17,613 nucleotides of DNA. It comes from Fimbriimonadales bacterium (lineage in GTDB: Bacteria; Armatimonadota; Fimbriimonadia; Fimbriimonadales; ATM1). Every line of letters starts with the position of its first letter. Within the stretch, counting starts at the first letter, position 1. The translations under genes and the position numbers were made by a program. The stretch covers positions 1 to 17,613 of the forward strand of contig JAICGT010000001.1 of the NCBI GenBank assembly GCA_025922995.1. Direction: 5' to 3'. The notes below the pieces were generated by a model. That model saw only the letters and a list, made by a program, of their open reading frames with translations, made no database searches and was not told the origin of the DNA. Below, piece after piece: positions 1-7,251 of the stretch.

Positions 1-823
1 CGATCTCGAAGATCGGCGCGTCGTCATCGGTGTTGATCGCAACGATGACCTTGCTGTCCTTCATCCCCGCCATGTGCTGGGTGCTGCCGCTGATGCCGGC
101 GGCGATGTACAGCTCCGGCGCAACGATCTTGCCGGTCTGCCCGACCTGCAACTCGTTAGCGGCGATGCCGCTGTCGACGGCCGCCCTCGTCGCCCCCGCG
201 GCTCCGCCGAGGGCATCGGCCAAGCCGCCGATCAGCTTTTCGAAAGTCTCGGCGTCTTTCAACGGCCTGCCGCCTGAAACGACGACACGCGCCTGTGTCA
301 AATCCGGCCTGCCGCCGGCTTTCTCGTCCACCGAAACGCGCTTGGTCGCCCCTTCAGACGGCATCGCAAAAGCCGAAGCTGCAGACGAGCCGCCCCGGTT
401 TACGCTCTGGAAGGCCGTCGCCCGGACGCTGACGATAAACCGCTCCGAGTCGACCTCGACTTTCGCGGTCACGTTGCCGGCGAACATCGGGCGCAGAAAA
501 GATTTCGGCGACTCGACCGACATGACGTCGCTGACCATGGGCAGGTCTAGCAACGCGGCAACGCGCGGCGCCAAATCTTTCCCCGCCATCGTCGCCGGAA
601 ACGCGATGACGCTGTAACCGGCGGCGGCCGCGGCTATCGATTCCGCCAGCGCATCCGCCGGCGGAATCGGTCCCGAGCCGTTCATAACGCGCTCCGCCCC
701 CAAATCTTGCGGGCCGTCGCCGCCAAGGCAGATGAGGTCGTAAGCAGTCCTCATTTTCTGGGCGAACGATGCCAACGGCTCGCAATCTGATGCGACAAAC
801 GCGACGAGCAGAATCGCCGCCAT
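1..823 (-). CDS. etfA: Electron transfer flavoprotein alpha subunit (3' end cut off by window edge)
   Basis: ETF alpha, partner of the EtfB encoded just upstream. The heterodimer takes electrons from acyl-CoA dehydrogenases and passes them to the respiratory chain through ETF:quinone oxidoreductase. Translating the minus strand from the ATG at 823 gives 274 open residues. The N-terminal domain comes first, then the FAD-binding C-terminal domain with VVSGGRPLKD (about 181-190), VGQTGKIVAPELYIAAGISG (227-246), QHMAGMKDSKVIVAIN (249-264) and DDDAPIFEI at the edge. These are the classic ETF-alpha FAD motifs. The last roughly 45 residues expected for the family lie outside the window. The start overlaps the etfB stop by one base (TAATG), with GGGAG seven bases upstream, so translation is coupled. 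One small deviation: many homologues have GGRGL where this has GGRPL. Function is secure from sequence. Confidence 0.96.
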   Translation of the reverse strand, partial: MAAILLVAFVASDCEPLASFAQKMRTAYDLICLGGDGPQDLGAERVMNGSGPIPPADALAESIAAAAAGYSVIAFPATMAGKDLAPRVAALLDLPMVSDVMSVESPKSFLRPMFAGNVTAKVEVDSERFIVSVRATAFQSVNRGGSSAASAFAMPSEGATKRVSVDEKAGGRPDLTQARVVVSGGRPLKDAETFEKLIGGLADALGGAAGATRAAVDSGIAANELQVGQTGKIVAPELYIAAGISGSTQHMAGMKDSKVIVAINTDDDAPIFEI

Positions 824-1566
824 TAAAGCGCTCCCGCCGCTTTTAATTCGGCGACCAATTCGGCGACGCTGTTGACTTTCTTGCCCGCCGCCCGCGGCTT
901 GGGCGGATGCATTTCCGTTGTCTTTACGCGGCACTCGGTATTAACCCCGAGATCGGCCAACGACAATTTGTCGACCGGTTTGGATCGCGCTTTGATAATT
1001 CCCGGAAGCGCAACGTACCGCGGCTCATTCAGCCGTAAATCTGTCGTGATCACACACGGCAATGGCATCTCCAGCGTCTCCTGCCCCGTATCCGTCTCGC
1101 GTTCCACCCGAACGCTGCGGCCGTCGATGTCGACCTTGCTCGCAAAAGTCGCCTGCGGCCAGTTGCACAGAGCCGCCAGCATCTGCCCCGCCTGGTTGGC
1201 ATCGTCGTCGATCGCCTGCTTGCCCATAAGGACGATGTCCGGGCTTTCTTTTTCGACGACCGCTTTCAGGATTTTCGCGACGCCCAACGAATCAAGCGTC
1301 TCATTCGTTTCAACGTGCAGCCCTCGATGCGCACCCATCGCTAGCGACTTCCGCAACTGCTCGTCACACTCCGGGCCGCCGATCGAAATGACAACAACTT
1401 CGCAGCCGTGCTTTTCGTCTAGACGAACCGCTTCTTCTACCGCAATCTCGTCGAACGGATTGATTTCATATTTCAATCCTGCCGTCTCGATTCCGTCGCC
1501 TGCCGCGTTAACTTTAACTTTCGCATACGGATCGGGAACGCGTTTAATCGGCACCAATATTTTCAT
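823..1566 (-). CDS. etfB: Electron transfer flavoprotein beta subunit
   Basis: ETF beta, 247 residues, normal family length. It forms the ETF heterodimer with EtfA; in this family beta holds a structural AMP and contacts the dehydrogenase partners. Visible motifs: start MKILVPIKRVPDP, YEINPFDEIAVEEAVRL (34-50), the nucleotide-domain stretch DIVLMGKQAIDDDANQAGQM (110-129) and DLRLNEPRYVALPGIIKARS (176-195), all typical of EtfB. It lies second in the operon, two bases after the fadN-type gene and overlapping etfA by one base, so the three genes are almost certainly co-transcribed. The ribosome binding site is weak (GGTGA about 12 bases upstream), consistent with translational coupling. Confidence 0.97.
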   Translation of the reverse strand: MKILVPIKRVPDPYAKVKVNAAGDGIETAGLKYEINPFDEIAVEEAVRLDEKHGCEVVVISIGGPECDEQLRKSLAMGAHRGLHVETNETLDSLGVAKILKAVVEKESPDIVLMGKQAIDDDANQAGQMLAALCNWPQATFASKVDIDGRSVRVERETDTGQETLEMPLPCVITTDLRLNEPRYVALPGIIKARSKPVDKLSLADLGVNTECRVKTTEMHPPKPRAAGKKVNSVAELVAELKAAGAL

Positions 1567-1568
1567 CG

Positions 1569-3758
1569 TTAATTATTCACCGGCTTGCCGTGCTCCAGCA
1601 TGTGCCGAATACGCAAATGCGTGCGCGCTTTGCCCATCGACCGCAAAAACGCTTCGATTTCCATTTCCAAAGCATGCTTTTCGCTCTCGCTTTTCACAAA
1701 GATGTGCTTCACTTCTCCTGCGAGGACTTCGCCGTATTCGCCGATTTCGTTGGTCGCACGCAACTTGTCGATTTCCGTATCGATCATGCCGGCAACCATC
1801 GGCGGCGCAACCGTCCACGAAACCTGCGGCCGCTCGGTTCGGTCCGCATGCAGAGCCCTGAAAAGAAGGTCGTCAGGATTCGGCGAAAAAACGTCGGTGC
1901 CCCGCAGCAACTCGCTTTTTCTAGCTTGCGCCGCCATCGCTTTTCTGCCCGCGGCCAACATCACCGCGCCCGCGGTGAGCTGTTTGGCGTCGCCGTTGGT
2001 TCGTTTGCGCATTTCGGCCGTGCCGCCGCCTGCGGGAACGAGCCCCACCAGGACTTCGGGCAAACCGATGACCGCCTCCGTGTGGGCGACGAGCGTTCGG
2101 CATCGCATCGCGAGCTCGAAGCCTCCGCCGAGCGCATAGCCGTGAACCGCCGCAGCCGAGCGCGCGGACTGCAACGCGATTCCGGCTTGCTGCAGGTCTA
2201 CGAGCGCCTTCCGCATGGTCTCGTAGTCTCCGGCTTCCGCCAGCGCCAATATGATCTGCAAGTCGTAGCCGGCTGAATAAGCGCCGCCGCCTGCCGCCAG
2301 CGTGATTCGCGCTTCGGGGTTTTCCTGCAAATGCTCCCAAAGGGCATGGATCACGGTCGGATCGATGGTTCCCATCTTCCGGCAGAACTCGAAAATATGG
2401 CCGCCCATACCGTCGTCGCGCAACGCCCAGCCTTCGCCGGATTTCTCGAGCGTAAAATCGTCGAGCCGAACGAACCGCGCATCCTGCTTTATCGGCGCAT
2501 GTACCGTTCTTTCCAGGTCTAAAGAGGTTTTTTCTGCATAGAAAGGCGTTTCTTCATAAAGAGGCTTGTTTGGAATAAACGGCGCAATTGCGTCGTATCC
2601 GATGGCGTCGATCATTTCGAACGGTCCCATCGACCATCCCCAGCCCCATTTCATAACGTCGTCGAAATCGCGCACATTGTACGCAATTTCCGGGCCGACA
2701 TAGGCGGCGTAATGCAATGCCTTAGGCAGGTGCTCACGCACAAATTCGCCGACCTCGTCTTTTGCCTGCAGCGCGGCGCGAACGCGCTCGCCGAACCCCG
2801 CTTTCGTAGCCAACCCAGCAAGGCCGGGCTCGACACGCGGCCGGTACTTGCCCAGGGCCGGGTCGTAAGTCAAGAACTGGTCGCCCTCCTTCTTGTAGAA
2901 CCCCTCGCCGGCCTTGTTGCCGATCCAGCCCTGTTCCACGAGCCGGGCCATCGTCGCCGGAGTCTTTAGGGCGTCCCGGTGGGGATCGTTTTCGCACCTA
3001 CGCATCAGGTTGTCGCAGACGTCCACCATAATATCGAGGCCGATCAGGTCGGCAAGGCGAAACGTACCGGTTCGCGGACGTGCCAAGAACGGACCCGTTA
3101 TCGCGTCGGCGGCTTCGAAAGTGAAGCCCAGTTTCTCCGCCGTGTGTAGCGACTGCATCAACGCCCACATGCCGTAGCGGTTCGCAATGAAGCCTGGCGT
3201 GTCTTTCGCAAGAACGACCCTCCTTCCTACGAAGTCCTCTAAAAAAGCGGTCATCTTCGCCGCTTCTTTGGAGTCCGTCGCGCCGGTCGGGATTAACTCG
3301 ATCAACTTCAAATAACGCGGCGGATTGAAAAAGTGTGTGCCCATGAACCGCCGCCGAAAACTATCCGAAAATCCTTCGGACAGTAGCGCGATCTCAAGTC
3401 CGCTCGTGTTTGTGCTGACCATCGCTTCGGGGCGCAAAAGCGGCTCGATCACCGAATACAAATCGCGTTTCGCATCGAGATTCTCGATGATCGCTTCGCA
3501 CACCCAATCGGCCTCGCGGATCGCGTCGAGCGGACCGTCGAGCGATGCCAAGCGAACGCGGCTCGCCGTCTCGGTACCATAAAAGTGAGGCGGCCTTGCC
3601 TTCTTTGCCCTCTCGAACCCCGCTTCGGCCGATTCTTTCGTAAGGTCGAAAAGCGTGACGTCGAAGTCGAGGTTGGCAAGATGCGCGGCGATGCCGCTGC
3701 CCATCGTGCCCGCCCCCAAAACTGCCACTCGGCGCGCGTGGTTGGTCGGTTGATGCAT
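1569..3758 (-). CDS. fadN: FadN-type 3-hydroxyacyl-CoA dehydrogenase / enoyl-CoA hydratase
   Basis: Bifunctional beta-oxidation enzyme of 729 residues: hydration of trans-2-enoyl-CoA and NAD-dependent oxidation of 3-hydroxyacyl-CoA. Domain order is dehydrogenase first, hydratase last, as in Bacillus FadN (YusL) and opposite to E. coli FadB. Rossmann motif GAGTMG at 15-20. Dehydrogenase residues are Ser119 (NTSGLE), His142 (GTHFFNPP), Glu154 (KLIELIPT) and Asn193 (FIANRYG). The hydratase domain begins near 425. Its oxyanion segment is GGGAYSAGYDL (about 490-500), and both catalytic glutamates are present: Glu548 (GGGFELAM) and Glu568 (GLPEVLVG). First gene of the operon with etfB and etfA; the thiolase and acyl-CoA dehydrogenase partners are not in the window. 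No strong ribosome binding site precedes the ATG. The symbol follows domain order and is not proof of orthology. Confidence 0.92.
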   Translation of the reverse strand: MHQPTNHARRVAVLGAGTMGSGIAAHLANLDFDVTLFDLTKESAEAGFERAKKARPPHFYGTETASRVRLASLDGPLDAIREADWVCEAIIENLDAKRDLYSVIEPLLRPEAMVSTNTSGLEIALLSEGFSDSFRRRFMGTHFFNPPRYLKLIELIPTGATDSKEAAKMTAFLEDFVGRRVVLAKDTPGFIANRYGMWALMQSLHTAEKLGFTFEAADAITGPFLARPRTGTFRLADLIGLDIMVDVCDNLMRRCENDPHRDALKTPATMARLVEQGWIGNKAGEGFYKKEGDQFLTYDPALGKYRPRVEPGLAGLATKAGFGERVRAALQAKDEVGEFVREHLPKALHYAAYVGPEIAYNVRDFDDVMKWGWGWSMGPFEMIDAIGYDAIAPFIPNKPLYEETPFYAEKTSLDLERTVHAPIKQDARFVRLDDFTLEKSGEGWALRDDGMGGHIFEFCRKMGTIDPTVIHALWEHLQENPEARITLAAGGGAYSAGYDLQIILALAEAGDYETMRKALVDLQQAGIALQSARSAAAVHGYALGGGFELAMRCRTLVAHTEAVIGLPEVLVGLVPAGGGTAEMRKRTNGDAKQLTAGAVMLAAGRKAMAAQARKSELLRGTDVFSPNPDDLLFRALHADRTERPQVSWTVAPPMVAGMIDTEIDKLRATNEIGEYGEVLAGEVKHIFVKSESEKHALEMEIEAFLRSMGKARTHLRIRHMLEHGKPVNN

Positions 3759-3770
3759 TCGGAATTCGTG

Positions 3771-3795
3771 AAAAAACGGCGAGAAATCCCGCCGT
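3771..3795 (-). terminator. Rho-independent terminator after ruvC
   Basis: Read on the minus strand: ACGGCG, an 8-base loop, CGCCGT, then six T. That is a perfect 6-bp G+C-rich stem followed directly by a U-tract. It lies 36 bases past the ruvC stop and 13 bases before the fadN start codon, so it ends the mutL-ruvC transcript. If the fadN operon is transcribed from a promoter upstream of this hairpin, it would instead act as an attenuator. The short distance to fadN leaves that open. Confidence 0.8.
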
Positions 3796-3830
3796 CTAGC
3801 CGCCGAAAAGGATACCGCACAACTCCCGCT

Positions 3831-4313
3831 TCACATGCCCGCGAGCCGGCCGCGTATCGCGTGACACAACGCCACCGCGAGCGCATCCGCCACGTCGTCG
3901 GGCTTCGGCGGATCGGGCAACGCAAGCAGCTTCGCGACCATGAACTGAACCTGCGGCTTTTTCGCCGCGCCCGAGCCGGTGACGGTGAGCTTCACCTCAG
4001 GAGGCGTGTACTCCGACCAAGGCAGGTCCGCCTCTGCGGCGGCGAGCAGTACGACCCCGAGCGCCTTCGAAACGTCGAACGCCGTCGTGCGGTTCGCCGC
4101 AAACAGCAAAGCCTCAGTCGCGATGCAGTCCGGCTTGGAGCGCGCGATCAGTCGAACGACCTCGCAATGAATCTGCGCCAGCCTGGCAGGCAGCGAAGCA
4201 TTCTTGTCGGTCTCGACCAGCCCGCTTTCGCCGGCGCGAAGCACGCCCTGAACACGATCGACGATGCCATACCCGAGTCTGCCGAAGCCGGGGTCGATGC
4301 CGAGCACCCTCAA
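3831..4313 (-). CDS. ruvC: Crossover junction endodeoxyribonuclease RuvC
   Basis: Holliday junction resolvase, 160 residues, within the usual 150-190 range. It cuts four-way junctions in homologous recombination, normally with the RuvAB motor. The four acidic residues of the RNase H-like active site are visible: Asp in MRVLGIDPG (residue 7), Glu in CIATEALLF, and two Asp in PDDVADALAVALCH near the C-terminus. The start is read as TTG at 4313. It gives MRVLGIDPG, the family's usual first residues, and overlaps the mutL stop as TTGA, so translation is coupled. An in-frame upstream start at 4382 adds 23 residues that look like antisense mutL sequence and has no family support. ruvA and ruvB are not adjacent; mutL is the upstream partner. 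Confidence 0.94.
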   Translation of the reverse strand: MRVLGIDPGFGRLGYGIVDRVQGVLRAGESGLVETDKNASLPARLAQIHCEVVRLIARSKPDCIATEALLFAANRTTAFDVSKALGVVLLAAAEADLPWSEYTPPEVKLTVTGSGAAKKPQVQFMVAKLLALPDPPKPDDVADALAVALCHAIRGRLAGM

Positions 4314-6037
4314 GTGCGCTTGAACCGGCGCAAGAGCTCGTCGACCGTCAAGGTGATCGTGATCGGCCTGCCGTGCGGGCAAAGATAAGGGTTCTCGGTG
4401 CCGGCGAGCTCGCGAATAAGGTGCTCCATTTCGATGTGCGTCAACGGGTCGCCTGCCTTAACCGCCATGCGACAAGCAGAGGTGATCCACATCTTCTCGC
4501 GCAGCGTCTCCGGGCGAACGCGGCCCTCGGTCTCGACCAATCCGGCCGCAACGTCCTTTAGAATCCCTCGGTAGTCTTTGCCTTTGGCTGCGGCTGGAAT
4601 CGCGCGCACCAAAAACGCCTGCGCGCCGAAAGGCACAACTTCGAAGCCCAAGGCCGCGAGGTCTTCCAGGCGTTCGGCGAGGGCATGCGCGGAGGACTTG
4701 TCGAACTCGACGGTTTCCGACGACAGCAGCCGCTGCATTTCCACCGGGCCGCCGCCGCGCAGCCCGCAAAGGTACTCGTACAGCACGCGCTCATGCGCGA
4801 CGTGCTGGTCGATGATCCCGATGCCGCGCCTGGTTGACACGACGATAAACGTGTTCATGACCTGCCCCAAAACCCGCAGGTCGTCGAGAAGGTCTCCGAA
4901 CGGGTACCTCTGCCCGGGCTCGAGGGCGGGCGGCGCCATTTCTCGGAACAGGTCCGCGACGACCTCGATCGGCGCAGCGGGCATCGAGCCGAGCGATGCC
5001 CCGTCCGAGGCAACGGTCGCAAACGCATGCTCCGCACTCGGCATGAGCCCGTGCTCCATCAGCCCTCCCTTGACCGCAAGCCGAACCGCGTCGAACGCCT
5101 GTCCTTCGCGCTGGAACTTCACTTCGTTCTTTGTGGGACTGACGTTGACGTCCACGTCGGCGGGGTCGATCGAGATCTGCAACGCGACCGCCGGATAGCG
5201 CCGCTCCGGCGTCAAGCTACGGTAGGCGGCGTCGACCGCTGCGAACAGAGTCTTAGACCGGATCGGCCTGCCGTTGACAAAGAACAGCTGGTGCGTGCGC
5301 CCCGGCTTGTTGACATGCGGCGGAGCTACGAACCCTTGCACGCGCAGCCCAGCCGAGACGCTGTCGATCTCCGCGAGCGACCTCGCGAAATCCGAGCCCC
5401 AGACCTGCGCCAGGCTGTCGAGCAGGTCTCCGGTGCCTGGCGTGGAAATGGACAGTTGGCTTCCGAACCGAAGCGAAAAAGCGACGTCGGGGTGCGCGGT
5501 CGCGTACTTCGACACCACCTCGGCGATCGCCGCGCACTCGCTGTTGTCCGACTTCAAAAACCTCAGTCGGGCCGGCGTGTTGCCGAACAGGTCCCGAACT
5601 TCGATTTCAGTGCCCCTCGGCCCGCCGACGTGGCCGCGCTCAACTATCTTGCCGTACTCGACGACTAACCGACTGCGCCCTTCGGCGCCGCTGCCCGTCG
5701 TGATCGACATGCGGCTGACCGAAGCGATGCTCGGGACGGCCTCGCCCCGAAACCCCAGGCTCGTCACCTTCAGCAGATCGCCGGCGCAGCGAATCTTGCT
5801 GGTGGCGTGCCTTTCCAGGCAATATTCCGCATCGTCCACGCCCATGCCGCAGCCGTTGTCGGAAACGACGATAACGGACTTTCCAGCCTCTTCGCAGCGC
5901 ACTTCGACGCGCGTCGCCCCGGCGTCGATCGCGTTTTCGACAAGTTCCTTAACCACGCTCGCCGGACGCTCGACGACCTCGCCCGCCGCGATCTGATTGA
6001 CCGTGTGCGGGTCCAGAAGCGCGATTCGCGGGCTCAT
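4310..6037 (-). CDS. mutL: DNA mismatch repair protein MutL (endonuclease type)
   Basis: MutL, 575 residues, the GHKL ATPase that couples MutS mismatch recognition to strand removal. The N-terminal ATPase has NQIAAGEVVERP (14-25), KELVENAIDAG (Glu31, Asn35), SDNGCGM (59-65), ATSKI and GFRGEA (95-100), then LFFVNGRPI and VDVNVSPTKNEVKF. The C-terminal domain keeps the nuclease signature as DQHVAHERVLYE (410-421), with an SACR motif (520-523) and CPHGRP (553-558). This implies a nicking MutL of the kind found in bacteria without MutH. The usual Ala after DQH is Val; metal-binding Asp, His and Glu residues are kept. ATG 6037 was chosen because MSPRIALLDP matches family N-termini. A TTG at 6076 would add 13 unconserved residues. 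First gene of the mutL-ruvC unit. Confidence 0.95.
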   Translation of the reverse strand: MSPRIALLDPHTVNQIAAGEVVERPASVVKELVENAIDAGATRVEVRCEEAGKSVIVVSDNGCGMGVDDAEYCLERHATSKIRCAGDLLKVTSLGFRGEAVPSIASVSRMSITTGSGAEGRSRLVVEYGKIVERGHVGGPRGTEIEVRDLFGNTPARLRFLKSDNSECAAIAEVVSKYATAHPDVAFSLRFGSQLSISTPGTGDLLDSLAQVWGSDFARSLAEIDSVSAGLRVQGFVAPPHVNKPGRTHQLFFVNGRPIRSKTLFAAVDAAYRSLTPERRYPAVALQISIDPADVDVNVSPTKNEVKFQREGQAFDAVRLAVKGGLMEHGLMPSAEHAFATVASDGASLGSMPAAPIEVVADLFREMAPPALEPGQRYPFGDLLDDLRVLGQVMNTFIVVSTRRGIGIIDQHVAHERVLYEYLCGLRGGGPVEMQRLLSSETVEFDKSSAHALAERLEDLAALGFEVVPFGAQAFLVRAIPAAAKGKDYRGILKDVAAGLVETEGRVRPETLREKMWITSACRMAVKAGDPLTHIEMEHLIRELAGTENPYLCPHGRPITITLTVDELLRRFKRT

Positions 6038-6114
6038 CGGCGGGATGTTACCGGACGTCGTATCAAGTAAACTCAACGTTTCAAGTGCCTTGGTGCGTCT
6101 AAGGTGTGACGATT

Positions 6115-7251
6115 ATGGTAGAGACGAATTGTAACGAGTGTCAGACGCAGAATCCTGCCTCGAATGTGTTCTGCGTGGCCTGCGGGCACAAGCTCCAAGC
6201 CGCCGAGATCATGGTGTTGGACGTTGGCGAAGTCTTGCAGGAAGGGTACCGCTGTGTGGCGGACCGCAAGTTCGACCAGGCGATGGCCATCGCGCACGCC
6301 GCGCTCAAGAAGAGCCCGCAAGAATCGGGCGCCTACGCCCTGATGGCGATGGTGCACGAAGAAAAAGGCGACATCCCCGAAGCCATCCGCTGCTACGAAG
6401 AGGTTGTCCGGATTCGGCCCGAATCGAAGATCGACGCGATCAAGCTCGCGCAGTTGCGCGCCATGAAGGACCCGCCACCCGCTCCGATGCCGAACCGAAA
6501 GCTCGCTTTTATCGGAGCGGTGTCCGCCGGCCTCGTCGCCGTCGCGGTGGGAATGGCTTTTGCTTGGCCGCGCGCCGAGGACAAGCCGCCTGCAGCAGAT
6601 ACGCTTCTCGCCGATGCCGGCGCCAGAGGCTTCGATGTACCCGCAGGCGCCGCGGCGAAGCAGAATGCGAACCCGGGAGCGGGCCGGTCGCCGGAAACCG
6701 AGGCATCCGAACAGGGGCCGTCGTCTCAGCCTGCAGCGCGGCCGAACAGCGGCGCGAACCGTCCGGTTCTTCCGCCGGCGTCCGCAAACCGCAACCCGAG
6801 CCGGCTACCTTCGGCATCTTCCGGACGGCCGCTGGTCGTAGAGATCAGCCCCGAGCAGCTTCCGAAGCCGGAAGCCACCGCCCCGAAGACCACGCAAGCC
6901 GAACGCCCGGAAGACACGAACGTGATCGAGCGCGGACCGGGCCAGATCAATATCAGCGAAAGCCGGCGCGCTCCGGCAAACGATTCCAGCGTCAGCGACA
7001 ACACCTACCGCATCGCCCAAGACAAAATGAAGGCGGGCGACTATCGAGGGGCGATTCGAGATTTTCAAGCCGCCCTCGCGGGCAGCGGCAAGAAGGCGCT
7101 GATCAATCAGTTGATCGGACGCTGCTACACACGCCTCGGCGAGAAATCGGCCGCTAAGCAGCACTTCGAGGCCGCGCTTTCGATGTACGAAGCCGCCGGA
7201 TCGAAGTCTGCCGCAGACGCGGTTCGCCGTGAGCTCGGCCTTCTCGGATGA
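6115..7251 (+). CDS. Zinc-ribbon and TPR single-pass membrane protein
   Basis: Uncharacterised protein of 378 residues. It begins with a zinc ribbon (Cys6-x2-Cys9 and Cys20-x2-Cys23). A TPR-like helical pair follows at about 37-104 (KFDQAMAIAHAALKKSP, then GDIPEAIRCYEEVVRIRPES). One transmembrane helix lies at about 129-151, preceded by NRK, so the N-terminus is probably cytoplasmic. A low-complexity Pro/Ala/Ser-rich linker (about 155-295) leads to a second TPR block at about 296-375 (KAGDYRGAIRDFQAAL, then GEKSAAKQHFEAAL). This puts TPRs on both sides of the membrane. The ATG at 6115 is preferred because AAGG sits 10 bases upstream; a GTG at 6106 lies too close to it. The gene diverges from mutL and overlaps the next gene by ATGA. 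A scaffold or assembly role is inference only. Confidence 0.82.
   Translation: MVETNCNECQTQNPASNVFCVACGHKLQAAEIMVLDVGEVLQEGYRCVADRKFDQAMAIAHAALKKSPQESGAYALMAMVHEEKGDIPEAIRCYEEVVRIRPESKIDAIKLAQLRAMKDPPPAPMPNRKLAFIGAVSAGLVAVAVGMAFAWPRAEDKPPAADTLLADAGARGFDVPAGAAAKQNANPGAGRSPETEASEQGPSSQPAARPNSGANRPVLPPASANRNPSRLPSASSGRPLVVEISPEQLPKPEATAPKTTQAERPEDTNVIERGPGQINISESRRAPANDSSVSDNTYRIAQDKMKAGDYRGAIRDFQAALAGSGKKALINQLIGRCYTRLGEKSAAKQHFEAALSMYEAAGSKSAADAVRRELGLLG

Noticed and set aside
872..1861. 329-residue open frame on the plus strand
   Set aside because: It runs antisense to etfB and the end of the fadN-type gene, both secure by motifs, and its translation has no recognisable domain.
4314..4382. 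Longer ruvC from 4382
   Set aside because: The 23 extra residues overlap the mutL coding end and precede the conserved RuvC start MRVLGIDPG.
6037..6076. TTG 6076 as start of mutL
   Set aside because: The 13 added residues do not resemble MutL N-termini, while ATG 6037 gives the family-typical start.
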